From positions 1 through 13,922 of the forward strand of contig JAIJLI010000023.1 in NCBI GenBank assembly GCA_022722495.1: a stretch of DNA of 13,922 nucleotides, given 5' to 3'. This document shows, in pieces, positions 5,956-13,097 of the stretch (positions are counted from its first letter, which is position 1; each line of letters opens with the position of its first letter). The DNA comes from Dialister sp. (GTDB lineage: Bacteria; Bacillota; Negativicutes; Veillonellales; Dialisteraceae). Made by a program: the position numbers and the translations under genes. Below the pieces are notes generated by a model that did no database searches, was not told where the DNA came from, and was given only the letters and a program-made list of their open reading frames with translations.

Positions 5956-7520
5956 TATCTTCTACGCCCAGGACCACTACGTCTCATCTTACGAGCCATA
6001 GAGAAGCACCGGTTCCAGAATGCATATTCATCTTCATCATCACGTTTACCCCAATCTCCTGTTGGACCTCCTCCTCCGCCACCGTTCTTCGAAATAGCAG
6101 TTGCGTTATCCAGATAACCGAGAAAGAGATTGGTTGCAATCTGAGCCACTTGCGTTCCATCATCAGCCATTTCCATTATGGCTGAATTTTCAGAGAACAA
6201 AGGACTGTTGACCCTTTCAACGAACGATCTCTGTTCGGGAGATAAGGATGCCAGGTTCCTGCTATATTCCTGCAACCTGTTTTGAACATTGAAGGAAGAA
6301 GAAGAATAAAGCAAAGCTTGACCTTTAAGGAAGGTTGATTTGTTCAAATCTGCCCTTTCAGTCTTGAGCTGAGACTTCACATTACCTAGAGTCTGCTCTT
6401 TTTTTTCGATTTCCTGCTGAAGGTTATCAAGTTTTTCTTGCGCAACTTTCAGCTTTTCTAACTTGTCAGCTATTTTCTCTTCACCTTTCTGAATTTCACG
6501 TTGCAACAAAGCACTTTTCTGCGCAAACTCTTCTTTCGTGATTTTACCAGAAGCTATATCCTGCTGCAACTTGGAAAGCTCCTGTTTCAGTTCTTCCTGT
6601 CGCTTTAAGAGATTTTCTATCATAGTATTCAAACCTTTTACACGAGCGGTTGAATGTATGATATCCCTTTCCAACTGGGTTTTCTGTTCTTTCTTCTTTG
6701 AAATATCGCTAGCAAGCATCACGCTTTCTTTCGTAAGATTGTCAATTTCTTCTCTCCAGCGAGAGATTTGCCCAGCCATTTCTACGAGTTCAGCTTTCAT
6801 CTTCTTGCTCATTTCTGCACGAAATTCCGCAGTAGTTCGATGTTTTGCACCAGTACGTGTAATATCTTCACCTCTTTCAAGACCATACTTTTCGTTGACC
6901 TTAGATAGTTCATCATGCAGCTGAAGCATCACTTTGCGATAAACATCTTTGTTGTTGACATCACCCACCCAGAACTTTCTCCAAGAAAGCTTGTTGTCAA
7001 CAACCGGAAGAAGCGTACAATGTATATGAGGATTAGTTTCATCCAAGTGAACAATGAATGCAGCAATATTATCTTCCCCATATTTATCACTCATAAATTT
7101 GTACATATCAAGAGCCCACTTCTCTATTTCCGGTTTGCGAACTATATTGGAATTATTGGAACCTTTTTCCAAGTTAACTTTCTGTTCCCCAAAAGCAAGG
7201 CGATGCATCTGATCCCTAGAACCGCCAATAATGATGTTTGCAACCGTCCTGTATCTTCCATCAGGCAACCCTGCATTAGGGTCTTTTATCTTCCTTCTTC
7301 TAAGGCTTTCTTTTATTCTTTTTGGTATCGATGTAGCCTTATCAAGATGAGTCACAATACCGCCTTTCGCTATCTCAAAGTTCAGATGTTCTCTGGTCGG
7401 ATCAAAGTTTCCGGAAAGCTTAGCAAGATAAGCTCCCCGGAACGCAACCCGAAGATGCTCGTTACTTTGCGATAAAGTCATACCTTTGCCAGGTTGAACA
7501 TCAAGTACCTGTTTTGCCAT
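5955..7520 (-). CDS. mob: MobV-family relaxase (plasmid mobilization protein)
   Basis: Nicks one strand at oriT and pilots it during conjugative mobilization. From the preferred start (MAKQVLDVQPGKG) it has 521 residues. The MobV/Pre signatures are visible: REHLNFE (about 43-49), carrying the N-terminal histidine of the pMV158 MobM type, and the metal-binding motif HLDETNPHIH (158-167). Residues about 240-390 are a long Glu/Lys/Gln-rich coiled coil. The C-terminus has a six-glycine run and a basic tail (RRSGPGRRR), good for DNA contact. The frame extends 11 codons upstream to an ATG at 7553, but MobV proteins of Bacteroidales begin MA-x-QV-D, so 7520 is favoured. A palindrome-rich non-coding block lies directly upstream, as expected for oriT. 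No type IV secretion genes are present, so transfer would need a helper element. Confidence 0.93.
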   Translation of the reverse strand: MAKQVLDVQPGKGMTLSQSNEHLRVAFRGAYLAKLSGNFDPTREHLNFEIAKGGIVTHLDKATSIPKRIKESLRRRKIKDPNAGLPDGRYRTVANIIIGGSRDQMHRLAFGEQKVNLEKGSNNSNIVRKPEIEKWALDMYKFMSDKYGEDNIAAFIVHLDETNPHIHCTLLPVVDNKLSWRKFWVGDVNNKDVYRKVMLQLHDELSKVNEKYGLERGEDITRTGAKHRTTAEFRAEMSKKMKAELVEMAGQISRWREEIDNLTKESVMLASDISKKKEQKTQLERDIIHSTARVKGLNTMIENLLKRQEELKQELSKLQQDIASGKITKEEFAQKSALLQREIQKGEEKIADKLEKLKVAQEKLDNLQQEIEKKEQTLGNVKSQLKTERADLNKSTFLKGQALLYSSSSFNVQNRLQEYSRNLASLSPEQRSFVERVNSPLFSENSAIMEMADDGTQVAQIATNLFLGYLDNATAISKNGGGGGGPTGDWGKRDDEDEYAFWNRCFSMARKMRRSGPGRRR

Positions 7521-7571
7521 ATTATAATCTTTTTTCAAACCATTGTAAAACATAGAGGGAAAACAGCCTAA

Positions 7572-7695
7572 AATTTAACACGGCTTGCCGCACGTAAGTC
7601 CCTTTGTAAAAGGGTGTTAAATTCAAGTTTGGGTACCAAACTTGGTATTAGGCTACCCCCCAACGTAAAAACCACCCCTTCATGCGCAAGCGCAT
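7572..7695. other. oriT: Candidate oriT: nested palindromes upstream of mob
   Basis: Five perfect or nested inverted repeats lie within 124 bases. AATTTAACAC (7572-7581) pairs with GTGTTAAATT (7614-7623) around two inner hairpins: CGGC-TT-GCCG (7581-7590) and CCCTTT-GTA-AAAGGG (7600-7614). CAAGTTTGG-GTA-CCAAACTTG follows at 7624-7644, overlapping an alternative hairpin TACCAA-AC-TTGGTA (7634-7647). The last is ATGCGC-AA-GCGCAT at 7682-7695. The block lies 52 bases upstream of the mob ATG and is richer in GC than its surroundings. MobV relaxases commonly act on hairpins just upstream of their own gene, so this is the best oriT candidate. The nick position cannot be assigned. The upstream hairpins could also regulate mob. 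Confidence 0.65.
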
Positions 7696-7799
7696 TGGAA
7701 AAAACCTGCCCTTCTGGAGTATCTTTTACCGCAGGTGAAAAATACTTCGAAGAAGACCTAAAGAGAAACCTGGAAAGGCCTCAGGGGGCTGAATAAAAA

Positions 7800-8207
7800 C
7801 TAAGCTGACGAGTTATCAGCGCCGCTCTCAAAATCGGTCTTGGCGAATATATGGGGCTTAATAGTTACTCTGTTGCTATTAATGACCTTCTCGACAGAAA
7901 CAATATTAAGCTTCTGAAGCTTTTCAATGAATGTAATAACACTTGGGCGACTCCATTGCCAGAACTTACTCAGTTCTGTATAATTGATTGCCATTTCATC
8001 ATCAAGCTCCTTTGCTGCTAGATATCGATCTATGAGATCATAGAATGCTTTAGTTTTAGAAAACTTCGAAGCACCTATTTTGTTCATATAGTCTTGAGAC
8101 AAATATTCGACCAAAGAAATAGGAATGATTATCTTTATGGAAATATTCCTATTAAAAGAAGTTTTATCATCTGTATCTTTGGTATGAAATATATCTGACA
8201 TTATCAT
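7800..8207 (-). CDS. Winged-helix DNA-binding protein
   Basis: A 135-residue protein with a probable winged helix-turn-helix at about 74-117: INYTELSKFWQWSRPSVITF is the helix-turn-helix and VEKVINSNRVTIKP the wing. The first 60 residues (SIKIIIPISLVEYLSQ) form a separate helical region that may dimerise. It most likely regulates the mob region or copy/transfer control. A small replication-associated role is possible, but the length is well short of the usual plasmid initiator. A second ATG at 8201 (MSDIFHTKD) could be the real start; Bacteroidales leaders do not decide it. It sits between the membrane-protein gene (51 bases) and the oriT-like block. Its position just before that block suggests an operator there. 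Confidence 0.75.
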   Translation of the reverse strand: MIMSDIFHTKDTDDKTSFNRNISIKIIIPISLVEYLSQDYMNKIGASKFSKTKAFYDLIDRYLAAKELDDEMAINYTELSKFWQWSRPSVITFIEKLQKLNIVSVEKVINSNRVTIKPHIFAKTDFESGADNSSA

Positions 8208-8258
8208 ATTTCTTATTTTTTATACCTTTATAACATCCTTCATTACGATAAAGGGTTA

Positions 8259-8954
8259 TTAACCTTTACACCGTTTACTCTTAATCTGTTTAAGAGAGTA
8301 GAACCTATGACTTTTTTGTTTATCAAAAGCCGGATAAATCCAACTTGCAATCAGAAAAACATATAAGAGCTCAGTAAAAAGAAAGCCACCACCATTAGGA
8401 GAGAAAAGAGCAGAGAACATAACTATCAGCATAGCCTTTTGAACCTCAACGGTTGTATGTATGCAAGAGAGAATGCAATCTGCAAGTCTTTTATTGAACC
8501 AAATCATAGTTAGCAGAAATGCTATGAGATTCGCTAGAGGATTATTGAAGAACCATCCAAGACCGAAAGACACGTTAAGGTTTTCAAAAATGACATCGAA
8601 ATAATTTGCATTCAGCATATTATTTACGGAATCATTTTGAGCTGTTGCAAGAGCATATGCTTCTTGCCCAGCTTTGTTATTTACGACCTGTACACTTAGC
8701 ATAATCATAATCAGTATTAATCTGAATAAATGGCGATGCTTAATACTAACAGACATCCTACGTAAATAGTTATTACCCATAACCAATAATTTAAGAAACC
8801 ATTTTCTCCATCTAGGAATGTTCTTTTTCATTATATTTGGCAAACTGCCTATCTTTGTTTTCTGGTTATTTTTGGAGCAAAGAAGATATCGAACTATAAG
8901 AGGTATAGCAATAAGTACTGTTGCCACCAACAATTTCAAATATATCCAAATCAT
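8259..8954 (-). CDS. Predicted polytopic inner-membrane protein
   Basis: No family recognised. The 231 residues contain hydrophobic segments at about 4-25, 77-92, 138-154, 172-185 and 190-208. A strongly basic loop (about 41-75: PRWRKWFLKLL, RRMSVSIKHRHLFR) and a basic C-terminal tail (SLKQIKSKRCKG) probably both face the cytoplasm. The stretch between the second and third segments (about 93-135) is polar and may be periplasmic. It is 11 bases downstream of the 161-residue gene and part of the lipoprotein-led operon. Together they could form an envelope complex, the lipoprotein at the outer membrane and this protein in the inner one. Whether it serves mobilization, surface exclusion or stress response is not shown. 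Confidence 0.8.
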   Translation of the reverse strand: MIWIYLKLLVATVLIAIPLIVRYLLCSKNNQKTKIGSLPNIMKKNIPRWRKWFLKLLVMGNNYLRRMSVSIKHRHLFRLILIMIMLSVQVVNNKAGQEAYALATAQNDSVNNMLNANYFDVIFENLNVSFGLGWFFNNPLANLIAFLLTMIWFNKRLADCILSCIHTTVEVQKAMLIVMFSALFSPNGGGFLFTELLYVFLIASWIYPAFDKQKSHRFYSLKQIKSKRCKG

Positions 8955-8965
8955 AGCAATTCTGT

Positions 8966-9451
8966 TTACTCCATAAATATACGCAACATATTCTTGTAAC
9001 TTTGGCTTTCCAGCACTTTCATACTCTTATCAGCAGTTACAAGTTTCTTGTAATTCTGAACTTTAAGCAACATAGCTTCAATGCTGTCAAAGATATGAAT
9101 TGTTATAGAATCAACAATACCATATTGTAGTGATTCCAGGAAGACGATAAACATATTATTTTCAACCGGAGTAGAATATGCAAGCACTTTATAAAGTTTG
9201 TTGTCGTATGATTTTGCAGCATACAAAACATTCAACTTCATAAGTTTGTCAAGCTTCTCAGTCATATCTTCTGCCATAACCTGTGAACGTAACGGAATGA
9301 CCATTTCAAGAAATCCCTGATGAAGAAACAACTTCATTTCATCCACATTTACCACATCACCAAGATTCCCTTTAAATAGATTCTTGGCATTAAAGACAGT
9401 CATTTCAAAGGATTCATTCATAATAGAATCCTGGTTAATATCAATATTCAT
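8966..9451 (-). CDS. Hypothetical soluble protein, 161 residues
   Basis: No family recognised. It has no signal peptide or membrane segment. The sequence is alpha/beta-like, with hydrophobic strands such as LEMVIPLRSQ, NMFIVFLESL and SITIHIFDS and a helical tail (LLKVQNYKKLV to MLRIFME). The predicted mix of strands and helices with few conserved polar residues suggests a binding or scaffold protein rather than an enzyme. It starts 2 bases after the lipoprotein stop and ends 11 bases before the membrane-protein start, so it is surely cotranscribed and probably partners them. Confidence 0.75.
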   Translation of the reverse strand: MNIDINQDSIMNESFEMTVFNAKNLFKGNLGDVVNVDEMKLFLHQGFLEMVIPLRSQVMAEDMTEKLDKLMKLNVLYAAKSYDNKLYKVLAYSTPVENNMFIVFLESLQYGIVDSITIHIFDSIEAMLLKVQNYKKLVTADKSMKVLESQSYKNMLRIFME

Positions 9452-9453
9452 AA

Positions 9454-10473
9454 TTATAAACTTGTTGTTAAAAATGATTTCATAAAATATGTAGCAAGCA
9501 CATCTGTCAAATTATTTGCACCATTATTTGATTCTCTTTCCGCACCAAGTTTTTCAAGCAGTTTTGGAAGAGCTTTTGACAGTTCCATCAGCTTATCTTT
9601 TTGCTCTGTTGTCAATACAGAAGTAGAGTAATCATCAATAGAAATGTACGGTTGAACCAGCATCCATCGATAGTTGGCTTTCTGATCATTATTCAACTTT
9701 TTATTTCTGTTCACATCGTCCTGACAAGTTTCAGCATTAAGGATAATACGTCTATTAAATCTCATAGTTAGATATAACATCGTGCGATCATTTACTTCAT
9801 TATGTCCCTTGCCTACAATATAATAAAGTCCATCCAACGCCTTACCTGTCATTTCTGTAAGCTGCTGTAATTTTGGCGTAGGAATATAACACAAGTTAGC
9901 CATTATAGACCTAAAGCATTTATCTTCCTCTGCAATAAAGGAAAGCAGCTGTTTTTCGTTTCTAATATTACCAGCAAGCTTAAGTATTTTGAAATACTTT
10001 GGTAAGGCTTCATCAAGGCCTGGGTATGTTCCATTATTATCCAAATCCCTGAAGAAGCTTTCAGCTTCCTTGTAGGTATCCGATGCTTGTATCTTTTCTC
10101 TATTTCTTACAGCATTAAGTTTGATGTACATGACATCAGACAAGCTACGCTGACCATACAATGCCAAACGTGTTATTTCTTTTTTTATGGAATCAGAGGT
10201 CATAAAATACGATAAAGCAATCGGACTTTTTAGTGTCAAGCTTGAATCCCTAGCAAAAACACTATAAGCCGAATCTTGAATTTCCATCCAACCAGAAGTC
10301 AAGTCAGTAAGTTCTTCGATGCTTACCTGTTGCTTACCTTTTAGTACTTCCAGTTGATGTCTGCACCCTTCAATAGCCTCGACTGGAGTTTTGAAGTCCG
10401 GTCGGGAATTACATGAGGACAAAATGACTAGACCTAGCATAAGTCCTCCCATTATTACCATATTACTATTCAT
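9454..10473 (-). CDS. Predicted lipoprotein, 339 residues
   Basis: An exported lipoprotein of unrecognised family. Residues 1-21 are a type II signal peptide: a hydrophobic core (GGLMLGLVIL) and a lipobox LSSC with Cys21 as the lipidated residue. No acidic surface-export signal of the Bacteroidota type is clear just after the cysteine (NSRPDFKTP). The mature part is helical and polar throughout (about 22-339), with scattered cysteines (about 38, 186, 195 and 255), consistent with an all-helical periplasmic or outer-membrane-attached domain. It opens a four-gene operon with the 161-residue protein, the membrane protein and, after a 51-base gap, the winged-helix gene. A Bacteroidales promoter lies just upstream. 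Transfer-related functions such as entry exclusion are plausible given the neighbours but are inference. Confidence 0.85.
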   Translation of the reverse strand: MNSNMVIMGGLMLGLVILSSCNSRPDFKTPVEAIEGCRHQLEVLKGKQQVSIEELTDLTSGWMEIQDSAYSVFARDSSLTLKSPIALSYFMTSDSIKKEITRLALYGQRSLSDVMYIKLNAVRNREKIQASDTYKEAESFFRDLDNNGTYPGLDEALPKYFKILKLAGNIRNEKQLLSFIAEEDKCFRSIMANLCYIPTPKLQQLTEMTGKALDGLYYIVGKGHNEVNDRTMLYLTMRFNRRIILNAETCQDDVNRNKKLNNDQKANYRWMLVQPYISIDDYSTSVLTTEQKDKLMELSKALPKLLEKLGAERESNNGANNLTDVLATYFMKSFLTTSL

Positions 10474-10496
10474 ATATTAAGTTTTTAAAACTGCTG

Positions 10497-10523
10497 CAAA
10501 AGTATATAAAAATCTCCAACAAA
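10497..10523 (-). promoter_or_regulatory. Promoter of the lipoprotein operon
   Basis: The minus strand reads TTTG (10523-10520), then 15 bases, then TACTTTTG (10504-10497), matching the TAnnTTTG -7 element. The spacer is shorter than the usual 19-20 bases. The predicted transcription start lies about 15-20 bases before the ATG at 10473, giving a short A/T-rich leader. It directly follows the inner copy of a 23-bp direct repeat. Confidence 0.55.
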
Positions 10524-10530
10524 GCTACGC

Positions 10531-10553
10531 TTTTACAATATTTAACTACACTT
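10531..10553. repeat. 23-bp direct repeat, copy 1
   Basis: A 23-base sequence starting TTTTACAATATTTAAC and ending TACACTT. It is identical to the copy at 10978-11000, in the same orientation, 447 bases apart start to start. This copy lies immediately upstream (minus strand) of the lipoprotein promoter. Confidence 0.85.
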
Positions 10554-10629
10554 ATACTTATATTTTAATAAACAAATAGTTATATTTCTATATACGCAAA
10601 CAAAAATCTGTAAAAACCCACAAAAAAGT

Positions 10630-10649
10630 GATTAAAAAGTAGATTAAAA
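10630..10649 (+). repeat. Inverted partner of the dcm-upstream repeat
   Basis: GATTAAAAAGTAGATTAAAA at 10630-10649 is the exact reverse complement of 5743-5762. Both neighbourhoods continue with a similar (A)GTAAC end (GAGTAAC here, GTAAC before the dcm start on the minus strand). The pair bounds the whole mob/lipoprotein block. The surrounding 10554-10744 is AT-rich and holds no gene; an 11-codon micro-ORF on the plus strand (ATG at 10667) is not credible. Confidence 0.7.
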
Positions 10650-10744
10650 GAGTAACACCCCAAAAATGCAATATGACAGAGAATACTGCATAAGTAAATG
10701 ACTACAAATCTCCAAAGGAATAAAAAAAGGGGAAATTTTAATCA

Positions 10745-10780
10745 AAAAAAGGCTTCCTTTTCACAAAGGAAGCCTTTTTT
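10745..10780. terminator. Strong bidirectional intrinsic terminator
   Basis: AAAAAAGGCTTCCTTT (10745-10760), loop TCAC, and AAAGGAAGCCTTTTTT (10765-10780) form a perfect 16-bp hairpin with A/T runs on both sides, so it works in either direction. On the minus strand it ends transcripts coming from the AAA-ATPase gene, leaving a 3' untranslated region of about 210 bases. On the plus strand it would stop any rightward transcript from the 10630 region. Confidence 0.92.
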
Positions 10781-10839
10781 GATGTTTTTCTAATAAATAC
10801 GATTACTTTACCCTTTAATTCTTTTTTGGAAAATAGAAA

Positions 10840-10935
10840 GCGTGGGGGGTTCCAATCCTCACGCCTTCGATTAATTTAAATGAAAATTTTAAATGAACAG
10901 AAGGCGTGGTGCTTAAAAGCGATATTATCGCCTTC
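10840..10935. other. Mutually exclusive hairpins in the gene-poor region
   Basis: Four segments can pair in three competing ways. GCGTGGGG (10840-10847) pairs with CCTCACGC (10857-10864), with one G-U pair. CACGCCTTC (10860-10868) pairs perfectly with GAAGGCGTG (10900-10908). GAAGGCG (10900-10906) pairs with CGCCTTC (10929-10935). The central loop has a direct repeat TTTAAATGAA. On the minus strand this falls in the 3' untranslated region of the AAA-ATPase gene. An attenuator-like switch, a small RNA or a recombination site are candidates. No tRNA or rRNA is recognised. Confidence 0.5.
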
Positions 10936-10977
10936 TTCGGATGCAACATTACGAAGAAATATTCTCAAATAGCCATA

Positions 10978-11000
10978 TTTTACAATATTTAACTACACTT
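10978..11000. repeat. 23-bp direct repeat, copy 2
   Basis: This copy is identical to 10531-10553. It spans the last codons and stop (TAG at 10993-10995) of the AAA-ATPase gene, so the repeat is partly coding here. The repeated sequence forms the outer edges of the structured gene-poor stretch. Confidence 0.85.
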
Positions 11001-12567
11001 CCTTCCAATCAACTAATCCTTTACCTAAATCATCCAATTCTACAGCAAGGGCTATTATCTTGCGCTTGTCAGCTTTGAACGGTTCGGCATATTGCTTAGC
11101 CTTAATTTGCTCTGCTGCCGCATCAACACCACCATTGTTGCTCAGTTTCAATTCCAATACATAGATGAAGGTCGATGTTTCCACCACCATATCTATTCTA
11201 CCAGTAGCTATCATCTTTTCCACTTCCACTCGGCAACCGATGGCGTTAAAAATGGTACTCAGAATCAGACGATAACGTTCTTCCATATCCATACTAGCAA
11301 GTTTCTTGTTGCTGTATGGAACATCCGCAATAAGAGCCTTCAGGCATTTCATAGCTTCTGGTAGATTCCCCATATTCAGGTAAAGATTCAGAAATGCTTG
11401 TGATGACTGAATGTCATTACTCTTACGCATGGAAAGGGCAGGCAACACGATTTCGTTCAAGGCTTGCTTTACCTCAAAATTAGGAATGCCAAGAAGGTAA
11501 GTACCATTCATATAACCCTTAATAGTGAGATAGCCAGACTGATAAAGAAACAACTCTGAGCCACCACCCGTTACATCTGAAGTTTCTATGGTTGTACCTA
11601 GCAAGGCACTATGATCAAAGTCGTTCAAGCGAATTTCCATATCATCAACAAATTTAGGAAGCAGCGAGGTTGCTCCTGATGAAGCCCAGTAATTCTTAAG
11701 ACTGGAATCAGAAAGGGCATTGACAAGACTAAATGGATTGAATATATCAACCATATTTTCATGACTGAAATGATAACCATCATAGAAAGTCGTTAACTGT
11801 GCAATAGCTTCATCGAAAGTCCACTCATTCTTTGCTGCCAATCTTTTGACTTCCGGGGTGAAATCACGGAGAAGTTCTTTTTTCGTGATACCGCAGAGAG
11901 CAGCATACTCTGGATTGAAGCTGATGTTGCTCAAATTATTGAGAACAGAGAATAGAGAGATTTGTGTAAACTTGGTAATACCAGTGATGAAAACAAACTT
12001 CTCGTATTTATCTTGGGCTTTCAGTACAGAAAACACTTCTCTGTAGATATCCCTACATGCTTCATGTTGCGGAGTCTTCCAGGAATGCTGCAATGGAGAG
12101 TCGTATTCATCAATGAGAATAGCCACCTGCAGACCAGTCTTATTGTAAGCCGTCTTTATAATTTCTATCAGACGAGTAGCTAATGGGAAGTTTTCCTTGG
12201 CTTCAATCCCATATAAAGATTCATATTCTTGAAAGGTATAGTTCAGATAACCTTTCAGACTTTCCGGTTCTGCTCCTGCCTGGCTCATGTCGAGTCTGAT
12301 TACAGGACGCTTCACCCATTCCGTCTCCAGCTGCATAATCTTCAATCCCTCGAAGAGTTCCTTCTTTCCTAGGAAGTATGCTTCGAGCGTATCGACAAGA
12401 ACGGATTTGCCAAAGCGACGTGGTCGGCTCAGGTAATTATACTTCTTTCCCCTATTGGCAAGATGCCAGATGATATCTGTCTTGTCAACATAAAGATATC
12501 CATCCTTTCTGATTTCCTCAAAAGATTGGATACCTACAGGCAATTTTCTATCGTTTATTTCTTTCAT
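10993..12567 (-). CDS. AAA-ATPase-like / PD-(D/E)XK nuclease family protein
   Basis: Common, often multicopy protein of Bacteroidales whose function is unproven. The N-terminal AAA-ATPase-like domain (about 6-205) has the family opening KLPVGIQSFEEIRKDGYLYVD, a Walker A of the form RPRRFGKS (48-55) and a Walker B VAILIDEYD (148-156). The C-terminal domain (about 400-524) carries the PD-(D/E)XK nuclease-fold signature: GRIDM with Asp459, then YVLELKL with Glu472 and Lys474. It is full length at 524 residues. Its own promoter lies just upstream and a strong terminator follows, so it is a single-gene unit. The final codons overlap one copy of a 23-bp direct repeat. Roles proposed for the family range from mobile-element maintenance to defence; none is shown here. 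Confidence 0.92.
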   Translation of the reverse strand: MKEINDRKLPVGIQSFEEIRKDGYLYVDKTDIIWHLANRGKKYNYLSRPRRFGKSVLVDTLEAYFLGKKELFEGLKIMQLETEWVKRPVIRLDMSQAGAEPESLKGYLNYTFQEYESLYGIEAKENFPLATRLIEIIKTAYNKTGLQVAILIDEYDSPLQHSWKTPQHEACRDIYREVFSVLKAQDKYEKFVFITGITKFTQISLFSVLNNLSNISFNPEYAALCGITKKELLRDFTPEVKRLAAKNEWTFDEAIAQLTTFYDGYHFSHENMVDIFNPFSLVNALSDSSLKNYWASSGATSLLPKFVDDMEIRLNDFDHSALLGTTIETSDVTGGGSELFLYQSGYLTIKGYMNGTYLLGIPNFEVKQALNEIVLPALSMRKSNDIQSSQAFLNLYLNMGNLPEAMKCLKALIADVPYSNKKLASMDMEERYRLILSTIFNAIGCRVEVEKMIATGRIDMVVETSTFIYVLELKLSNNGGVDAAAEQIKAKQYAEPFKADKRKIIALAVELDDLGKGLVDWKEV

Positions 12568-12597
12568 AACATTCTCGATAATTGCATATTATTTCTG

Positions 12598-12629
12598 CAA
12601 AGATACAAAAAAACGAAATACCCACCAAA
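12598..12629 (-). promoter_or_regulatory. Near-consensus Bacteroidales promoter of the AAA-ATPase gene
   Basis: On the minus strand TTTG (12629-12626) is followed after 20 bases by TATCTTTG (12605-12598), an exact match to TAnnTTTG. Transcription would start about 7 bases further on, giving a leader of roughly 20-25 bases before the ATG at 12567. This makes the AAA-ATPase gene independent of the radC group. Confidence 0.75.
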
Positions 12630-12680
12630 CAATTTAAGCAGTTATTTCTGTTATATGCACTAAATCTCTTCACTTTTTAC

Positions 12681-12708
12681 TTTACAACAACTTTCTAGTT
12701 GTTGTAAA
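12681..12708 (-). terminator. Hairpin over the stop of the 57-residue gene
   Basis: TTTACAACAAC (12681-12691), a 6-base loop and GTTGTTGTAAA (12698-12708) form a perfect 11-bp stem. It contains the stop codon of the small membrane-protein gene and closes the radC group. It lacks a U tract downstream on the minus strand, so it may act as a weak terminator or 3'-end protector. Confidence 0.45.
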
Positions 12709-12868
12709 CAGCTAGCAATAAAGCCAGAACGATGCCTATAATTGCACTTCCGTATACACCCACTATAGCCCCATAGAAGTGATATTTATTTTGTTTAATG
12801 ACACAATAGCCACCCCAAACCGCCATTATTAGCCCCAAACACAATATTGCAATATATAATATAACCAT
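12695..12868 (-). CDS. 57-residue two-helix membrane micro-protein
   Basis: The frame encodes 57 residues. MVILYIAILCLGLIMAVWGG forms the first hydrophobic helix (1-20), a short basic-polar turn YCVIKQNKYHFYG follows (21-33), then a second glycine-rich helix AIVGVYGSAIIGIVLALLLA (34-53). The basic loop suggests both ends lie outside the cytoplasm. The start is 7 bases after the stop of the 64-residue gene, which supports cotranscription with radC. Two-helix peptides of this size include toxin, holin-like and small regulatory proteins; no family match is recognised. The uninterrupted hydrophobic pattern and operon position argue that it is real. Confidence 0.65.
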   Translation of the reverse strand: MVILYIAILCLGLIMAVWGGYCVIKQNKYHFYGAIVGVYGSAIIGIVLALLLAVYNN

Positions 12869-12875
12869 AACCTAA

Positions 12876-13070
12876 TCATTTTGCTAGTTCATAAATACCT
12901 GGTTCTGTTGTGCAATTATATATAAAATCTTCACACTTAATCAACAGAGCATTTTTACCATAATAGAGTTTCTTCATACCCATTACACTTCCACTTTTGT
13001 GGAAATTAGGAAGGCGAGAGATATTTAATCTCTGCCCATCCTCAATATTTAATTTTTTCATTTTAGCCAT
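12876..13070 (-). CDS. Hypothetical small protein, 64 residues
   Basis: No family recognised. This basic soluble protein (MAKMKKLNIEDGQRLNISRL) has two cysteines in its last third (CEDFIYNC) and a strand-rich pattern. It lies 27 bases after radC and 7 bases before the micro-membrane gene, so it is likely in one transcript with them. The short length and basic N-terminus would suit a nucleic-acid-binding accessory or regulatory peptide, but nothing specific can be seen. Confidence 0.65.
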   Translation of the reverse strand: MAKMKKLNIEDGQRLNISRLPNFHKSGSVMGMKKLYYGKNALLIKCEDFIYNCTTEPGIYELAK

Positions 13071-13097
13071 AACTATATAAATTAATTGGGATAATTA

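Noticed and set aside
6915..7475. 186-codon plus-strand frame
   Set aside because: Antisense to the relaxase, whose motifs are clear on the other strand.
7614..7796. 60-codon plus-strand frame beside mob
   Set aside because: Its start lies inside the palindromic oriT-like block and it has no promoter. It reads as a by-product of structured DNA, although a conserved plus-strand translation cannot be fully excluded.
10667..10702. 11-codon plus-strand micro-ORF before the terminator, as a leader peptide
   Set aside because: No repeated regulatory codons and no plus-strand gene beyond the terminator to regulate.
10840..10865. tRNA T-arm-like GGTTCCAATCC
   Set aside because: No acceptor, anticodon or D arm can be formed around it; the stem is better explained by the competing hairpins.
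11846..12183. Plus-strand frames over the AAA-ATPase gene
   Set aside because: Shadows of a well-identified minus-strand gene.
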